6,773 nucleotides of DNA from positions 1 to 6,773 of the forward strand of contig SSGY01000048.1 of assembly GCA_008017145.1 (NCBI GenBank), given 5' to 3'. A program made the translations under genes and the position numbers. Positions 1-5,766 of this stretch are shown piece after piece (position 1 is the first letter of the stretch; the number at the start of each line of letters is the position of its first letter). The DNA is from Neisseriales bacterium (GTDB lineage Bacteria > Pseudomonadota > Gammaproteobacteria > Burkholderiales > UBA11063). Below the pieces are notes generated by a model. It saw nothing but the letters and a program-made list of their open reading frames with translations. It did not search any database and was not told the origin of the DNA.

Positions 1-1
1 A

Positions 2-1567
2 AAACAAATGGCATTAAACTATGGATTTGACATAAGTAAGCCAGCTAAAGACTCACGCGAGGCTATTCAATGGGTTTACTTTGCTTATCTAGCAGCAATT
101 AAACAGCAAAATGGTGCGGCAATGTCAATTGGGCGAGTGTCAACTTTCTTGGACATTTACTTTGAACGTGACTTGCGTAACGGCACAATAACAGAATCTG
201 AAGTTCAAGAACTCATGGATCACTTTGTAATGAAATTACGCATGGTTAGATTCTTACGCACTCCTGAGTATGATCAACTCTTTTCAGGCGATCCAGTATG
301 GGTAACTGAAGCCATTGGTGGAATGTGTGAAGATGGACGAACAATGGTAACTAAAAACAGCTACCGCATGATTCATACGCTATACAATATTGGCGCTGCT
401 CCCGAACCAAATTTAACCGTCCTTTGGTCTGATGCAATGCCTGAAAGCTTTAAAGTATTTTGTAGCCAAGCGTCAATTGACACTAGTTCTTTACAATATG
501 AGAATGATGATTTAATGCGCCCTAAATTTGGCGACGATTACGCCATTGCCTGCTGTGTATCAGCGATGAAAATTGGTAAACAAATGCAGTTTTTTGGCGC
601 ACGAGCTAACTTAGCAAAAACTCTACTCTACGCGATAAACGGTGGACGTGATGAAAAATCAGGTGCGCAAATTGCTCCGGCAACATTTACACCAATTACC
701 AGTGAATATTTAGCATATGACGAAGTTTATGCTAAATTTGATCAAATGATGGATTGGCTGGCTAAAGTCTATGTTAACTCGCTAAATGTAATCCACTATA
801 TGCATGATAAATATAGTTATGAAAGCCTGCAAATGGCGCTACATGATAAGGATATTTATCGTACCTTAGCATGTGGAATTGCTGGATTATCGGTGTGTGC
901 TGATTCGCTATCAGCAATTAAACATGCCAAAGTTAAGGCACTACGTAATGAAGATGGTTTGGTCTATGATTACGAAATTGAAGGTGATTTCCCACTGTAT
1001 GGTAATAATGACGATCGTGTTGATTCACTTGCCGCAGAGTTGGTATCGACATTCATGAGTAAAGTTCGCAAACACCCATCATATCGAGGGTCAGTTCATA
1101 CTCAGTCAGTATTGACAATTACCTCAAACGTGGTTTATGGTAAAAAAACTGGTAATACTCCAGATGGACGTAAAGCCGGCGAACCGTTTGCTCCTGGTGC
1201 TAATCCAATGCACGGACGCGACACCAATGGCGCAATTGCTTCATTATCTTCAGTTGCCAAATTACCCTACTGTGATGCAGAAGATGGGATTTCTTACACT
1301 TTTGCAATTTTACCTAATGCACTAGGTAAGACTGAACAAATTAAAGCGGATAATCTAGCTGGATTAATGAACGGTTATTTTAGCGATAATGGACATCATC
1401 TAAATGTAAATGTGTTTAATCGTGAAACTCTACTTGATGCAATGGATCATCCAGAAAAGTATCCACAATTAACCATTCGCGTATCGGGTTATGCGGTTAA
1501 TTTTATTAAACTAACTCGTGAACAACAGTTAGATGTAATTGCTCGTACAATGCATACTAAATTCTAA
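2..1567 (+). CDS. pflB: Pyruvate formate-lyase (formate C-acetyltransferase), 5'-truncated by window edge
   Basis: Glycyl-radical enzyme of the cytoplasm that converts pyruvate plus CoA to acetyl-CoA plus formate under anaerobiosis. The frame is open from base 2, so the ATG at 8 is an internal Met and not the start. About 521 residues are visible; compared with the roughly 760-residue E. coli enzyme, some 240 N-terminal residues lie outside the window. Numbering from the Met at 8, the adjacent catalytic cysteines are Cys182-Cys183 in the motif YAIACCVS, a substrate-binding-type Arg199 follows in [10 protein letters not shown], and the radical-bearing glycine is Gly494 in RVSGYAV (codon 1487-1489). 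All key residues present are intact. The protein ends in the family's usual place. One oddity is a segment at residues 459-463 that is about five residues shorter than E. coli just before HLNVNV. pflA follows 92 bases downstream, the classic pairing. Identity is very secure; the upstream part, including any focA, cannot be seen. Confidence 0.97.
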   Translation, partial: KQMALNYGFDISKPAKDSREAIQWVYFAYLAAIKQQNGAAMSIGRVSTFLDIYFERDLRNGTITESEVQELMDHFVMKLRMVRFLRTPEYDQLFSGDPVWVTEAIGGMCEDGRTMVTKNSYRMIHTLYNIGAAPEPNLTVLWSDAMPESFKVFCSQASIDTSSLQYENDDLMRPKFGDDYAIACCVSAMKIGKQMQFFGARANLAKTLLYAINGGRDEKSGAQIAPATFTPITSEYLAYDEVYAKFDQMMDWLAKVYVNSLNVIHYMHDKYSYESLQMALHDKDIYRTLACGIAGLSVCADSLSAIKHAKVKALRNEDGLVYDYEIEGDFPLYGNNDDRVDSLAAELVSTFMSKVRKHPSYRGSVHTQSVLTITSNVVYGKKTGNTPDGRKAGEPFAPGANPMHGRDTNGAIASLSSVAKLPYCDAEDGISYTFAILPNALGKTEQIKADNLAGLMNGYFSDNGHHLNVNVFNRETLLDAMDHPEKYPQLTIRVSGYAVNFIKLTREQQLDVIARTMHTKF

Positions 1568-1583
1568 CTTCTGAATTAAGCCA

Positions 1584-1619
1584 AAAATAGCAGTGCCCTT
1601 TTTAATGTGCTGCTATTTT
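1584..1619 (+). terminator. Hairpin between pflB and pflA, probable leaky terminator or processing element
   Basis: A perfect 10-bp inverted repeat pairs AAAATAGCAG (1584-1593) with CTGCTATTTT (1610-1619) around a 16-base loop. The 3' arm itself supplies only four Us and is followed by CCCTAC, so it is a weak intrinsic terminator at best. Its position 16 bases after the pflB stop suggests that it lowers read-through into pflA or protects the 3' end of the abundant pflB message. No convincing separate promoter for pflA is visible in the 92-base gap, which favours partial read-through. Confidence 0.55.
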
Positions 1620-1659
1620 CCCTACAATAATTAAGTGCAACACTAGTAAAGGAAGTTGA

Positions 1660-2391
1660 ATGTCTACGACTGGGTATATTCATTCAATTGATACATTTGG
1701 ATCGGTAGATGGTCCTGGTATCAGATATATTATTTTTACATCAGGCTGCTTAATGCGTTGCCAGTACTGCCATAATCCAGATACTTGGAAAATGAAAGAT
1801 GGTATAGAAAAAACTACCGATGAATTAGTCAGCGATATTATCCGCTATAAAAGCTATATGCTGAATACAGGTGGCGGAGTCACGATTAGCGGTGGTGAAC
1901 CGCTTTTGCAGCCTGATTTTATCTATGAACTAACTAACAAACTACATACTTTCAATATTCCAGTAGCCATTGACACCTGTGGCTTTCCCGATATTGAAAA
2001 GGTGAAGCATGTAGTTGATGCTGCTGACTTAATTCTTTTAGACATAAAATCTTTTGACCCACAAACTTACAAGCTAGTAACATCTCGTGAACTAAGTAAC
2101 ACATTAAGATTTGCTGAATACTTACAGCAAACCAATAAACGCACATGGGTGAGATTTGTCTACGTACCTAATTTGACTGATGCCAAAGAAAATATTGAAG
2201 GGCTGGCAAAGTATCTAAGCTCCATGACAAACGTTGAATTAGTTGAGGTTTTACCATTTCACAAGATGGGAGAACATAAGTGGGAGTTATTGGGTTATGA
2301 TTATAAACTCAAAGATACACCAACTCCAAGTGAAGAGGAAATTAAATTTGCTCAGGATATCTTTAGAAGTTATGGACTAAAAGTTCAATGA
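1660..2391 (+). CDS. pflA: Pyruvate formate-lyase-activating enzyme (radical SAM)
   Basis: Uses a 4Fe-4S cluster and S-adenosylmethionine to abstract a hydrogen from the PflB glycine, creating the catalytic glycyl radical. The protein has 243 residues, close to the 246 of E. coli PflA. The radical-SAM signature CxxxCxxC is Cys30, Cys34 and Cys37 in CLMRCQYCHNPDTW. The N-terminal stretch IHSIDTFGSVDGPGIR is typical of the family, and the SAM-contacting GGE motif is at residues 78-80 (SGGEP). The start at 1660 is supported by an AAAGGAAG ribosome-binding site (1648-1655) with suitable spacing and by N-terminal match to the family. It lies directly downstream of its substrate's gene, which supports this identity over other glycyl-radical activases; there is also no inserted ferredoxin-like cluster domain such as many of those carry. 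The gene ends before a convergent terminator hairpin. Confidence 0.96.
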   Translation: MSTTGYIHSIDTFGSVDGPGIRYIIFTSGCLMRCQYCHNPDTWKMKDGIEKTTDELVSDIIRYKSYMLNTGGGVTISGGEPLLQPDFIYELTNKLHTFNIPVAIDTCGFPDIEKVKHVVDAADLILLDIKSFDPQTYKLVTSRELSNTLRFAEYLQQTNKRTWVRFVYVPNLTDAKENIEGLAKYLSSMTNVELVEVLPFHKMGEHKWELLGYDYKLKDTPTPSEEEIKFAQDIFRSYGLKVQ

Positions 2392-2443
2392 TTAAATTAT
2401 TACACATGTTGTAAATACTCACCCATAACTGCCACATGTTATT

Positions 2444-2480
2444 AAGTAAAAAGCATGGAATAAATCCATGCTTTTTACTT
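2444..2480. terminator. Bidirectional intrinsic terminator between convergent pflA and accC
   Basis: A perfect 16-bp inverted repeat (2444-2459 with 2465-2480) encloses the five-base loop ATAAA. The arms are A-rich on the left and T-rich on the right (CATGCTTTTTACTT), so the transcript ends in a U-rich arm in either direction. It lies 52 bases after the pflA stop and one base beyond the accC stop codon, where a shared terminator for both convergent units is expected. Confidence 0.9.
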
Positions 2481-2481
2481 T

Positions 2482-3828
2482 TTACCGACGTTGTTTCAAA
2501 TAGTTTTCCAGATAGTGAATTGATTGACCACCTTCTACAAAACCATGTTCTTGTAACATTTCCTGATGCAATGGAATATTAGTCTTAATTCCAACAAAAG
2601 AAGACTCTTTTAAAGCACCGAGCATTTTATTTATTGCATGATTTCTGCTCTCAGCATGAGTTATTAATTTAGCAATCATTGAATCATAGTAAGGTGGTAC
2701 GCTGTAGCCAGCATAAACGTGCGAATCTACCCGAACACCATTACCACCAGCAAAATGACAGCCTTCGATTTTACCCGGTGATGGTACAAACGTATATGGG
2801 TCTTCAGCATTGATACGACACTGAATAGCATGTCCTTTTAGCTTAACATCTGCTTGAGTATAACGTAACTTTTCACCGCTAGCAATGTAGAGTTGCTCTT
2901 TAACAATGTCAATACCAGTAATCATCTCAGTTATCGTATGCTCAACCTGTACCCGAGTATTCATTTCAATAAAGAAAAACTCACCATTTTCATATAAAAA
3001 CTCAAACGTACCAGCTCCACGGTAACGAATTAGTTTACATGCAGCAACACAAGCTTCACCAATTTTACGGCGAGCTTCTTCGCTAATCCCAGGAGCAGGA
3101 GCTTCTTCAATTACTTTTTGGTGGCGACGTTGCATTGAGCAATCACGTTCACCCAAATAAATAACATTGCCATACTCATCTGCCAAAATCTGAATCTCAA
3201 TGTGACGTGGTAAGGTTAAATAACGCTCCATGTAAACTGCTGGATTGCCAAACCCCGCCTCTGCTTCACTTCTTGTAATTTCTAAAGCATTGATTAATTC
3301 GCTCTCTTCATGAACTACCCGCATACCACGACCACCACCGCCAGCAACAGCCTTGATAATCACTGGGTAGCCAACTTTTTTGGCAATCTTGATAACTTCT
3401 TTATTATCATAAGGTAATTCACCCTCAGAGCCAGGTACAACAGGCACACCTGCTTTGATCATTGCTTCTTTGGCCTTTACTTTATCACCCATAGTTGCGA
3501 TTGCATCTGGGCGAGGTCCAATAAAGACAAATCCACTTTCCTCAACCCGTCTAGCAAACTCGGCGTTCTCAGATAAAAAGCCAAAACCTGGGTGAACAGC
3601 TTGAGCATTTGTTATTTCGCAAGCTGCAATAATTGAAGGAATATTTAAGTAACTTTGTGCAGAACGAGCAGGACCGATACACACTGCCTCATCAGCTAAT
3701 TTAACATATTTAGCATCACGATCAGCTTCAGAATAAATCACTACCGATTTTACACCAAGCTCACGGCAAGCACGCTGAACACGCAGCGCAATTTCACCAC
3801 GGTTAGCAATTAAAACTTTTTCAAACAT
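2482..3828 (-). CDS. accC: Acetyl-CoA carboxylase, biotin carboxylase subunit
   Basis: ATP-grasp enzyme that carboxylates the biotin on AccB with bicarbonate and ATP, the first half-reaction of malonyl-CoA formation. The 448-residue length matches the E. coli protein (449), and key residues fall at the same numbers: Lys116 and Lys159 for ATP, the glycine-rich loop GGGGRGM at 163-169, His236 and Lys238, metal ligands Glu276 and Glu288 with Asn290 in EMNTR, Arg292, and catalytic Arg338 in QCRINAEDP. The N-terminus has the usual [10 protein letters not shown], and the C-terminus the usual GG..IHYLE. It is a stand-alone subunit, not fused to a carrier or transferase domain, which argues against pyruvate or propionyl-CoA carboxylase. 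Start choice is backed by TGGAGA (3839-3834) five bases upstream. It is the last gene of the operon, 21 bases after accB, and its stop abuts the terminator. Confidence 0.97.
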   Translation of the reverse strand: MFEKVLIANRGEIALRVQRACRELGVKSVVIYSEADRDAKYVKLADEAVCIGPARSAQSYLNIPSIIAACEITNAQAVHPGFGFLSENAEFARRVEESGFVFIGPRPDAIATMGDKVKAKEAMIKAGVPVVPGSEGELPYDNKEVIKIAKKVGYPVIIKAVAGGGGRGMRVVHEESELINALEITRSEAEAGFGNPAVYMERYLTLPRHIEIQILADEYGNVIYLGERDCSMQRRHQKVIEEAPAPGISEEARRKIGEACVAACKLIRYRGAGTFEFLYENGEFFFIEMNTRVQVEHTITEMITGIDIVKEQLYIASGEKLRYTQADVKLKGHAIQCRINAEDPYTFVPSPGKIEGCHFAGGNGVRVDSHVYAGYSVPPYYDSMIAKLITHAESRNHAINKMLGALKESSFVGIKTNIPLHQEMLQEHGFVEGGQSIHYLENYLKQRR

Positions 3829-3849
3829 AGTTTTCTCCAGCGAGGTTTA

Positions 3850-4317
3850 TTAGGCAATGATGAATAAAGGTTGACCATATTCAACAGGACTGCCATCTTT
3901 AACTAAGATTTCTTTAATAACACCAGCTTTGTCTGCTTCTATTTGATTCATCAGCTTCATTGCTTCAATAATACATAATACCTGACCAACTTTAACTTCC
4001 TGACCGACATCAACAAACGCCGCACTTGTTGGTGATGATGAGCGATAGAATGTTCCAACCATTGGCGAATCAATTGTAACACCAGCCACCGCAGCAGGTG
4101 CTGTAGGAGCTACTTCAACTAGCGCAGGAGCTGTCGCAGTTGGTGCAGGTGCAGGAATACTTACCGACACAGGAGCAGGAGCATAGTGAACTGCTTGCGA
4201 TTGATTTTGATTAACACAAGTAACTCTTAACTTTTCTTCACCTTCGGTGATTTCTAGCTCAGCAATTCCTGATTCTTTAATCATATCAACGATTGCTTTA
4301 ATTTTTTTAATATCCAT
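3850..4317 (-). CDS. accB: Acetyl-CoA carboxylase, biotin carboxyl carrier protein
   Basis: Carries the covalently bound biotin between AccC and the carboxyltransferase AccAD. With the start at 4317 the protein has 155 residues, like E. coli AccB (156). The N-terminal segment [17 protein letters not shown] is typical of the family. Residues about 41-78 are a flexible Ala/Pro linker, and residues about 82-155 form the biotinyl domain with EAMKLMNQ, in which Lys121 (codon 3957-3955) is the biotinylation site. The bacterial BCCP 'thumb' is present as SSSPTSAA at about 93-100. The frame stays open 25 codons upstream into the end of aroQ, but that extension has no family resemblance; the chosen ATG has AAGGA (4332-4328) ten bases upstream. 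That ribosome-binding site lies inside the last codons of aroQ, and only four bases separate the genes, so translational coupling is likely. Confidence 0.96.
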   Translation of the reverse strand: MDIKKIKAIVDMIKESGIAELEITEGEEKLRVTCVNQNQSQAVHYAPAPVSVSIPAPAPTATAPALVEVAPTAPAAVAGVTIDSPMVGTFYRSSSPTSAAFVDVGQEVKVGQVLCIIEAMKLMNQIEADKAGVIKEILVKDGSPVEYGQPLFIIA

Positions 4318-4321
4318 ATTA

Positions 4322-4765
4322 CTATTTTCCTTTAGATAAATATTTAAATGCAAAGGATAATGCAAAATTATATCCTTCAGCACCCAAGCCACAAATTACA
4401 CCGACTGCAATATCGGAAAAATAAGAATGATGTCTAAATGCTTCGCGAGCATGAACATTAGACAAATGAACTTCAACAAAAGGTATTTTAACCGCTAACA
4501 AGGCATCACGTAGCGCAACTGAGGTATGTGTGAACGCTGCTGGATTAATGATAATAAAATCCACGGGATCATTAAAACAAGCATGGATGCGTTCTAACAG
4601 CGCACCTTCATAGTTGCTTTGAATAAACTCCAGCTCAGCATTATTTATTTGAGCTTGCTGTCGCAAATCAAGCTCTATTTGTTGCAAGGTAACAACACCA
4701 TAGATTCCTGGTTCACGAACGCCCAATAAATTCAAGTTTGGCCCGTTTAATACGAGTATTTTCAT
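4322..4765 (-). CDS. aroQ: Type II 3-dehydroquinate dehydratase
   Basis: Catalyses the third step of the shikimate pathway, 3-dehydroquinate to 3-dehydroshikimate, as a cytoplasmic dodecamer in characterised relatives. The 147 residues match the family length. Recognisable signatures are the N-terminal [10 protein letters not shown], the flexible lid with Arg17 and catalytic Tyr22 (REPGIYG), Asn74 in [10 protein letters not shown], His80, His100 in [11 protein letters not shown] and Arg111 in FRHHS. The usual active-site set is therefore complete. The start at 4765 is fixed by the conserved N-terminus; the ribosome-binding site TAAGG overlaps the stop codon of the preceding gene, with a six-base gap. 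Linkage of aroQ with accB-accC is common in beta- and gammaproteobacteria. Confidence 0.96.
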   Translation of the reverse strand: MKILVLNGPNLNLLGVREPGIYGVVTLQQIELDLRQQAQINNAELEFIQSNYEGALLERIHACFNDPVDFIIINPAAFTHTSVALRDALLAVKIPFVEVHLSNVHAREAFRHHSYFSDIAVGVICGLGAEGYNFALSFAFKYLSKGK

Positions 4766-4771
4766 AAAACC

Positions 4772-5089
4772 TTACTCTGCCGTAGTGGCACGAAGCTTAA
4801 AGTTGGCACAATCCGTGACTACCAGTTGGTTATCACGCGCAAACTGCATCAAAAAATCAAACACGTCACAATCTTTGGATTCTAATTCTTTCTTTACCGC
4901 CACGCACTGCATGTCCTTGTACATCATAGGGCGTAAGAATGGGGAATACGAAACTTTTTTAAGTTCAAAATCAGCTAGCATCCCGCATAGACGATCAACC
5001 CAGTCGCTGGGACGAAATTTATCGCCATTGGCTGTTCGCCCTTCTATAATAATCTCATCTAAATAACAAATTTCAAAATTATCACTCAT
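4772..5089 (-). CDS. Small conserved protein, DUF3579-like, function unknown
   Basis: A 105-residue cytoplasmic protein with no signal peptide or membrane segment. It resembles the proteobacterial family DUF3579 (Pfam PF12112) as I remember it, through EIIIEGRT near residues 12-19, KFRPSDW at 24-30, DRLCG at 32-36, YSPFLRP at 48-54 and DFLMQFARDN at 78-87. The family has no known biochemical role to my knowledge. Five cysteines (8, 35, 62, 74, 94) are scattered without a metal-binding pattern. The start at 5089 has a modest GGGAAG nine bases upstream. It is the first gene of the operon with aroQ, accB and accC, so it is co-expressed with fatty acid and aromatic precursor synthesis; a functional link is only inference. 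The reading frame is real because spacing and ribosome-binding-site overlap with aroQ are tight, and the family match rests on motif recall. Confidence 0.8.
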   Translation of the reverse strand: MSDNFEICYLDEIIIEGRTANGDKFRPSDWVDRLCGMLADFELKKVSYSPFLRPMMYKDMQCVAVKKELESKDCDVFDFLMQFARDNQLVVTDCANFKLRATTAE

Positions 5090-5124
5090 TATCTTTTTCT
5101 TCCCGGTCGATACTAAAATCTAAA

Positions 5125-5142
5125 ATACGCATTAAGGCGTAT
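5125..5142. promoter_or_regulatory. Small dyad at predicted acc operon transcription start
   Basis: ATACGC (5125-5130) and GCGTAT (5137-5142) are perfect inverted repeats six bases apart, with further imperfect A/T pairing outside. The dyad begins immediately downstream of the predicted -10 box and spans the expected start site, so it could be an operator or a 5' mRNA hairpin. No regulator can be named from sequence. Confidence 0.3.
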
Positions 5143-5172
5143 ATTTTACCGTATGGCGCAAAATTTAGTCAC
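5143..5172 (-). promoter_or_regulatory. Candidate sigma-70 promoter for DUF3579-aroQ-accBC
   Basis: On the minus strand GTGACT (5172-5167) and TAAAAT (5148-5143) are separated by 18 bases, matching 4 of 6 and 5 of 6 consensus positions. Transcription would start near 5136, giving a leader of about 47 bases. It is the best-placed pair upstream of the operon, but AT-rich DNA throws up such matches easily. Confidence 0.5.
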
Positions 5173-5209
5173 TTTTTCTAACTAGCCGATAAAAAAATCT
5201 AATTTTTAT

Positions 5210-5239
5210 TTGACGTATAGATACTGTTTCTATTATTAT
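5210..5239 (+). promoter_or_regulatory. Candidate distal acpP promoter
   Basis: TTGACG (5210-5215) and TATTAT (5234-5239) are 18 bases apart, each matching five of six sigma-70 consensus positions. An A/T-tract stretch just upstream (5190-5209) could serve as an UP element, fitting the very high expression expected of acyl carrier protein. It implies a leader of about 180 bases before acpP. Confidence 0.5.
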
Positions 5240-5310
5240 ACTGACTTATTGAGTACAATTTTTATATTTTATTATGTTTTATTCGTTATGTCTAATACAT
5301 ATTAAAATAT

Positions 5311-5342
5311 GTTACAAAAATAATCAGCATATAGATTATAAT
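5311..5342 (+). promoter_or_regulatory. Candidate proximal acpP promoter with perfect -10
   Basis: A perfect TATAAT is present at 5337-5342. The upstream element is poor: GTTACA (5311-5316) matches four of six positions but at a long 20-base spacing. The surrounding DNA is almost pure A/T, so chance is a real alternative. If used, the acpP leader would be about 80 bases. Confidence 0.35.
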
Positions 5343-5386
5343 ATATATAAAACCACTCGTAATTTGATTTCCGACAGGAGTTTGGA

Positions 5387-5416
5387 TTGCATAGGGGCAA
5401 AAATTACCATTTTTGA
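5387..5416 (+). promoter_or_regulatory. Possible nine-codon leader ORF and hairpin in the acpP 5' leader
   Basis: AGGAG (5376-5380) is followed after six bases by TTG at 5387, opening a nine-codon frame (MHRGKNYHF) that ends at TGA 5414-5416, one base into the acpP ribosome-binding site GAAAGG (5415-5420). The same stretch holds a 7-bp perfect stem, CAAAAAT (5398-5404) with ATTTTTG (5409-5415), around a TACC loop. Together these could tie leader translation to access of the acpP start. A TTG start and weak A/U stem make this speculative. Confidence 0.25.
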
Positions 5417-5426
5417 AAGGTCTAAC

Positions 5427-5660
5427 ATGGAAAATATTGAAGCTAAAGTTAAAAAAGTTGTTGCGGATAAATTAGGCATTGATGAAGCAACGATCAAAGA
5501 TGACGCTTCTTTTATCGAAGATTTGGGTGCTGATTCGCTAGATACTGTTGAATTAGTAATGGCTCTTGAAGAAGAGTTCGGTTGTGAAATTCCTGACGAA
5601 GACGCAGAAAAAATTACGACAGTTCAAAAAGCAATTGACTACGTAAAAGCTCACGTTTAA
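5427..5660 (+). CDS. acpP: Acyl carrier protein
   Basis: Carries acyl intermediates of fatty acid synthesis on a 4'-phosphopantetheine arm in the cytoplasm. The 77-residue acidic protein has the attachment site Ser37 in the motif [19 protein letters not shown], and the recognition-helix region [13 protein letters not shown] follows. A Cys53 in [10 protein letters not shown] resembles Neisseria ACP as I recall it. The ATG at 5427 is preferred because [10 protein letters not shown] matches family N-termini and GAAAGG (5415-5420) lies six bases upstream; longer in-frame extensions to 5274 have no ACP character. The gene is divergent from the acc operon and monocistronic by appearance, with its own terminator, instead of sitting between fabG and fabF as in many proteobacteria. 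Confidence 0.97.
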   Translation: MENIEAKVKKVVADKLGIDEATIKDDASFIEDLGADSLDTVELVMALEEEFGCEIPDEDAEKITTVQKAIDYVKAHV

Positions 5661-5667
5661 AAACACT

Positions 5668-5698
5668 AAAAACATACGGCATAGCCGTATGTTTTTTT
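5668..5698 (+). terminator. Strong intrinsic terminator after acpP
   Basis: A perfect 13-bp inverted repeat (5668-5680 with 5684-5696) has a GC-containing core CATACGGC/GCCGTATG, a three-base ATA loop and a run of seven Ts (5692-5698). It starts eight bases after the acpP stop and should largely insulate ruvB from acpP transcription. Confidence 0.92.
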
Positions 5699-5728
5699 AT
5701 CACACTACACCACATTTCACCCATTAGT

Positions 5729-5756
5729 TTTACTTTCTATTAATTACGCTTATAAA
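5729..5756 (+). promoter_or_regulatory. Candidate ruvB promoter placed almost at the start codon
   Basis: TTTACT (5729-5734) and TATAAA (5751-5756) are 16 bases apart, matching four and five of six sigma-70 positions. The predicted transcription start, about 5762-5764, would leave only three to five bases before the ruvB ATG at 5767. This fits with the lack of any Shine-Dalgarno sequence there. Confidence 0.45.
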
Positions 5757-5766
5757 TTACACTCAT

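Larger units (their letters stand above)
5090..5426. other. Divergent AT-rich intergenic region between the acc operon and acpP
   Basis: No convincing protein gene occupies these 337 bases. The left third carries a minus-strand promoter and a small dyad for the acc operon. The centre, about 5190-5360, is strongly AT-rich with A- and T-tracts, suggesting curved DNA or UP-element-like sequence, and holds two candidate plus-strand promoters. The right end is a possible acpP leader with a short ORF and a hairpin. One open frame continues upstream of acpP from 5274, but its translation is low-complexity and unlike ACP. Confidence 0.7.

Noticed and set aside
1683..1705. FNR-box-like TTGAT near the start of pflA
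   Set aside because: The half-site is inside the pflA coding region and lacks a proper ATCAA partner at the right spacing.
2403..2440. Two copies of CACATGTT 30 bases apart downstream of pflA
   Set aside because: An eight-base match in a short AT-rich gap between convergent genes, with no promoter nearby to regulate; probably chance.
4318..4392. Longer accB start 25 codons upstream
   Set aside because: The extension lies wholly in the aroQ coding end and does not resemble AccB; the ATG at 4317 matches family N-termini and has a Shine-Dalgarno.
4785..5066. 93-codon plus-strand open frame antisense to the DUF3579-like gene
   Set aside because: No ribosome-binding site or family resemblance; it is the antisense shadow of a gene that is tightly packed in an operon.
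5274..5426. In-frame N-terminal extension of acpP of 51 codons
   Set aside because: The translation is low-complexity AT-derived sequence with no ACP similarity, the known N-terminus and a good ribosome-binding site are at 5427, and candidate promoter boxes lie within the extension.
5149..5691. Shared CCGTATG in the acc promoter region and the acpP terminator, considered as a DNA uptake sequence
   Set aside because: Only seven bases match, and no copy of a known Neisseriaceae uptake sequence such as GCCGTCTGAA is seen; the terminator stem explains the second copy.
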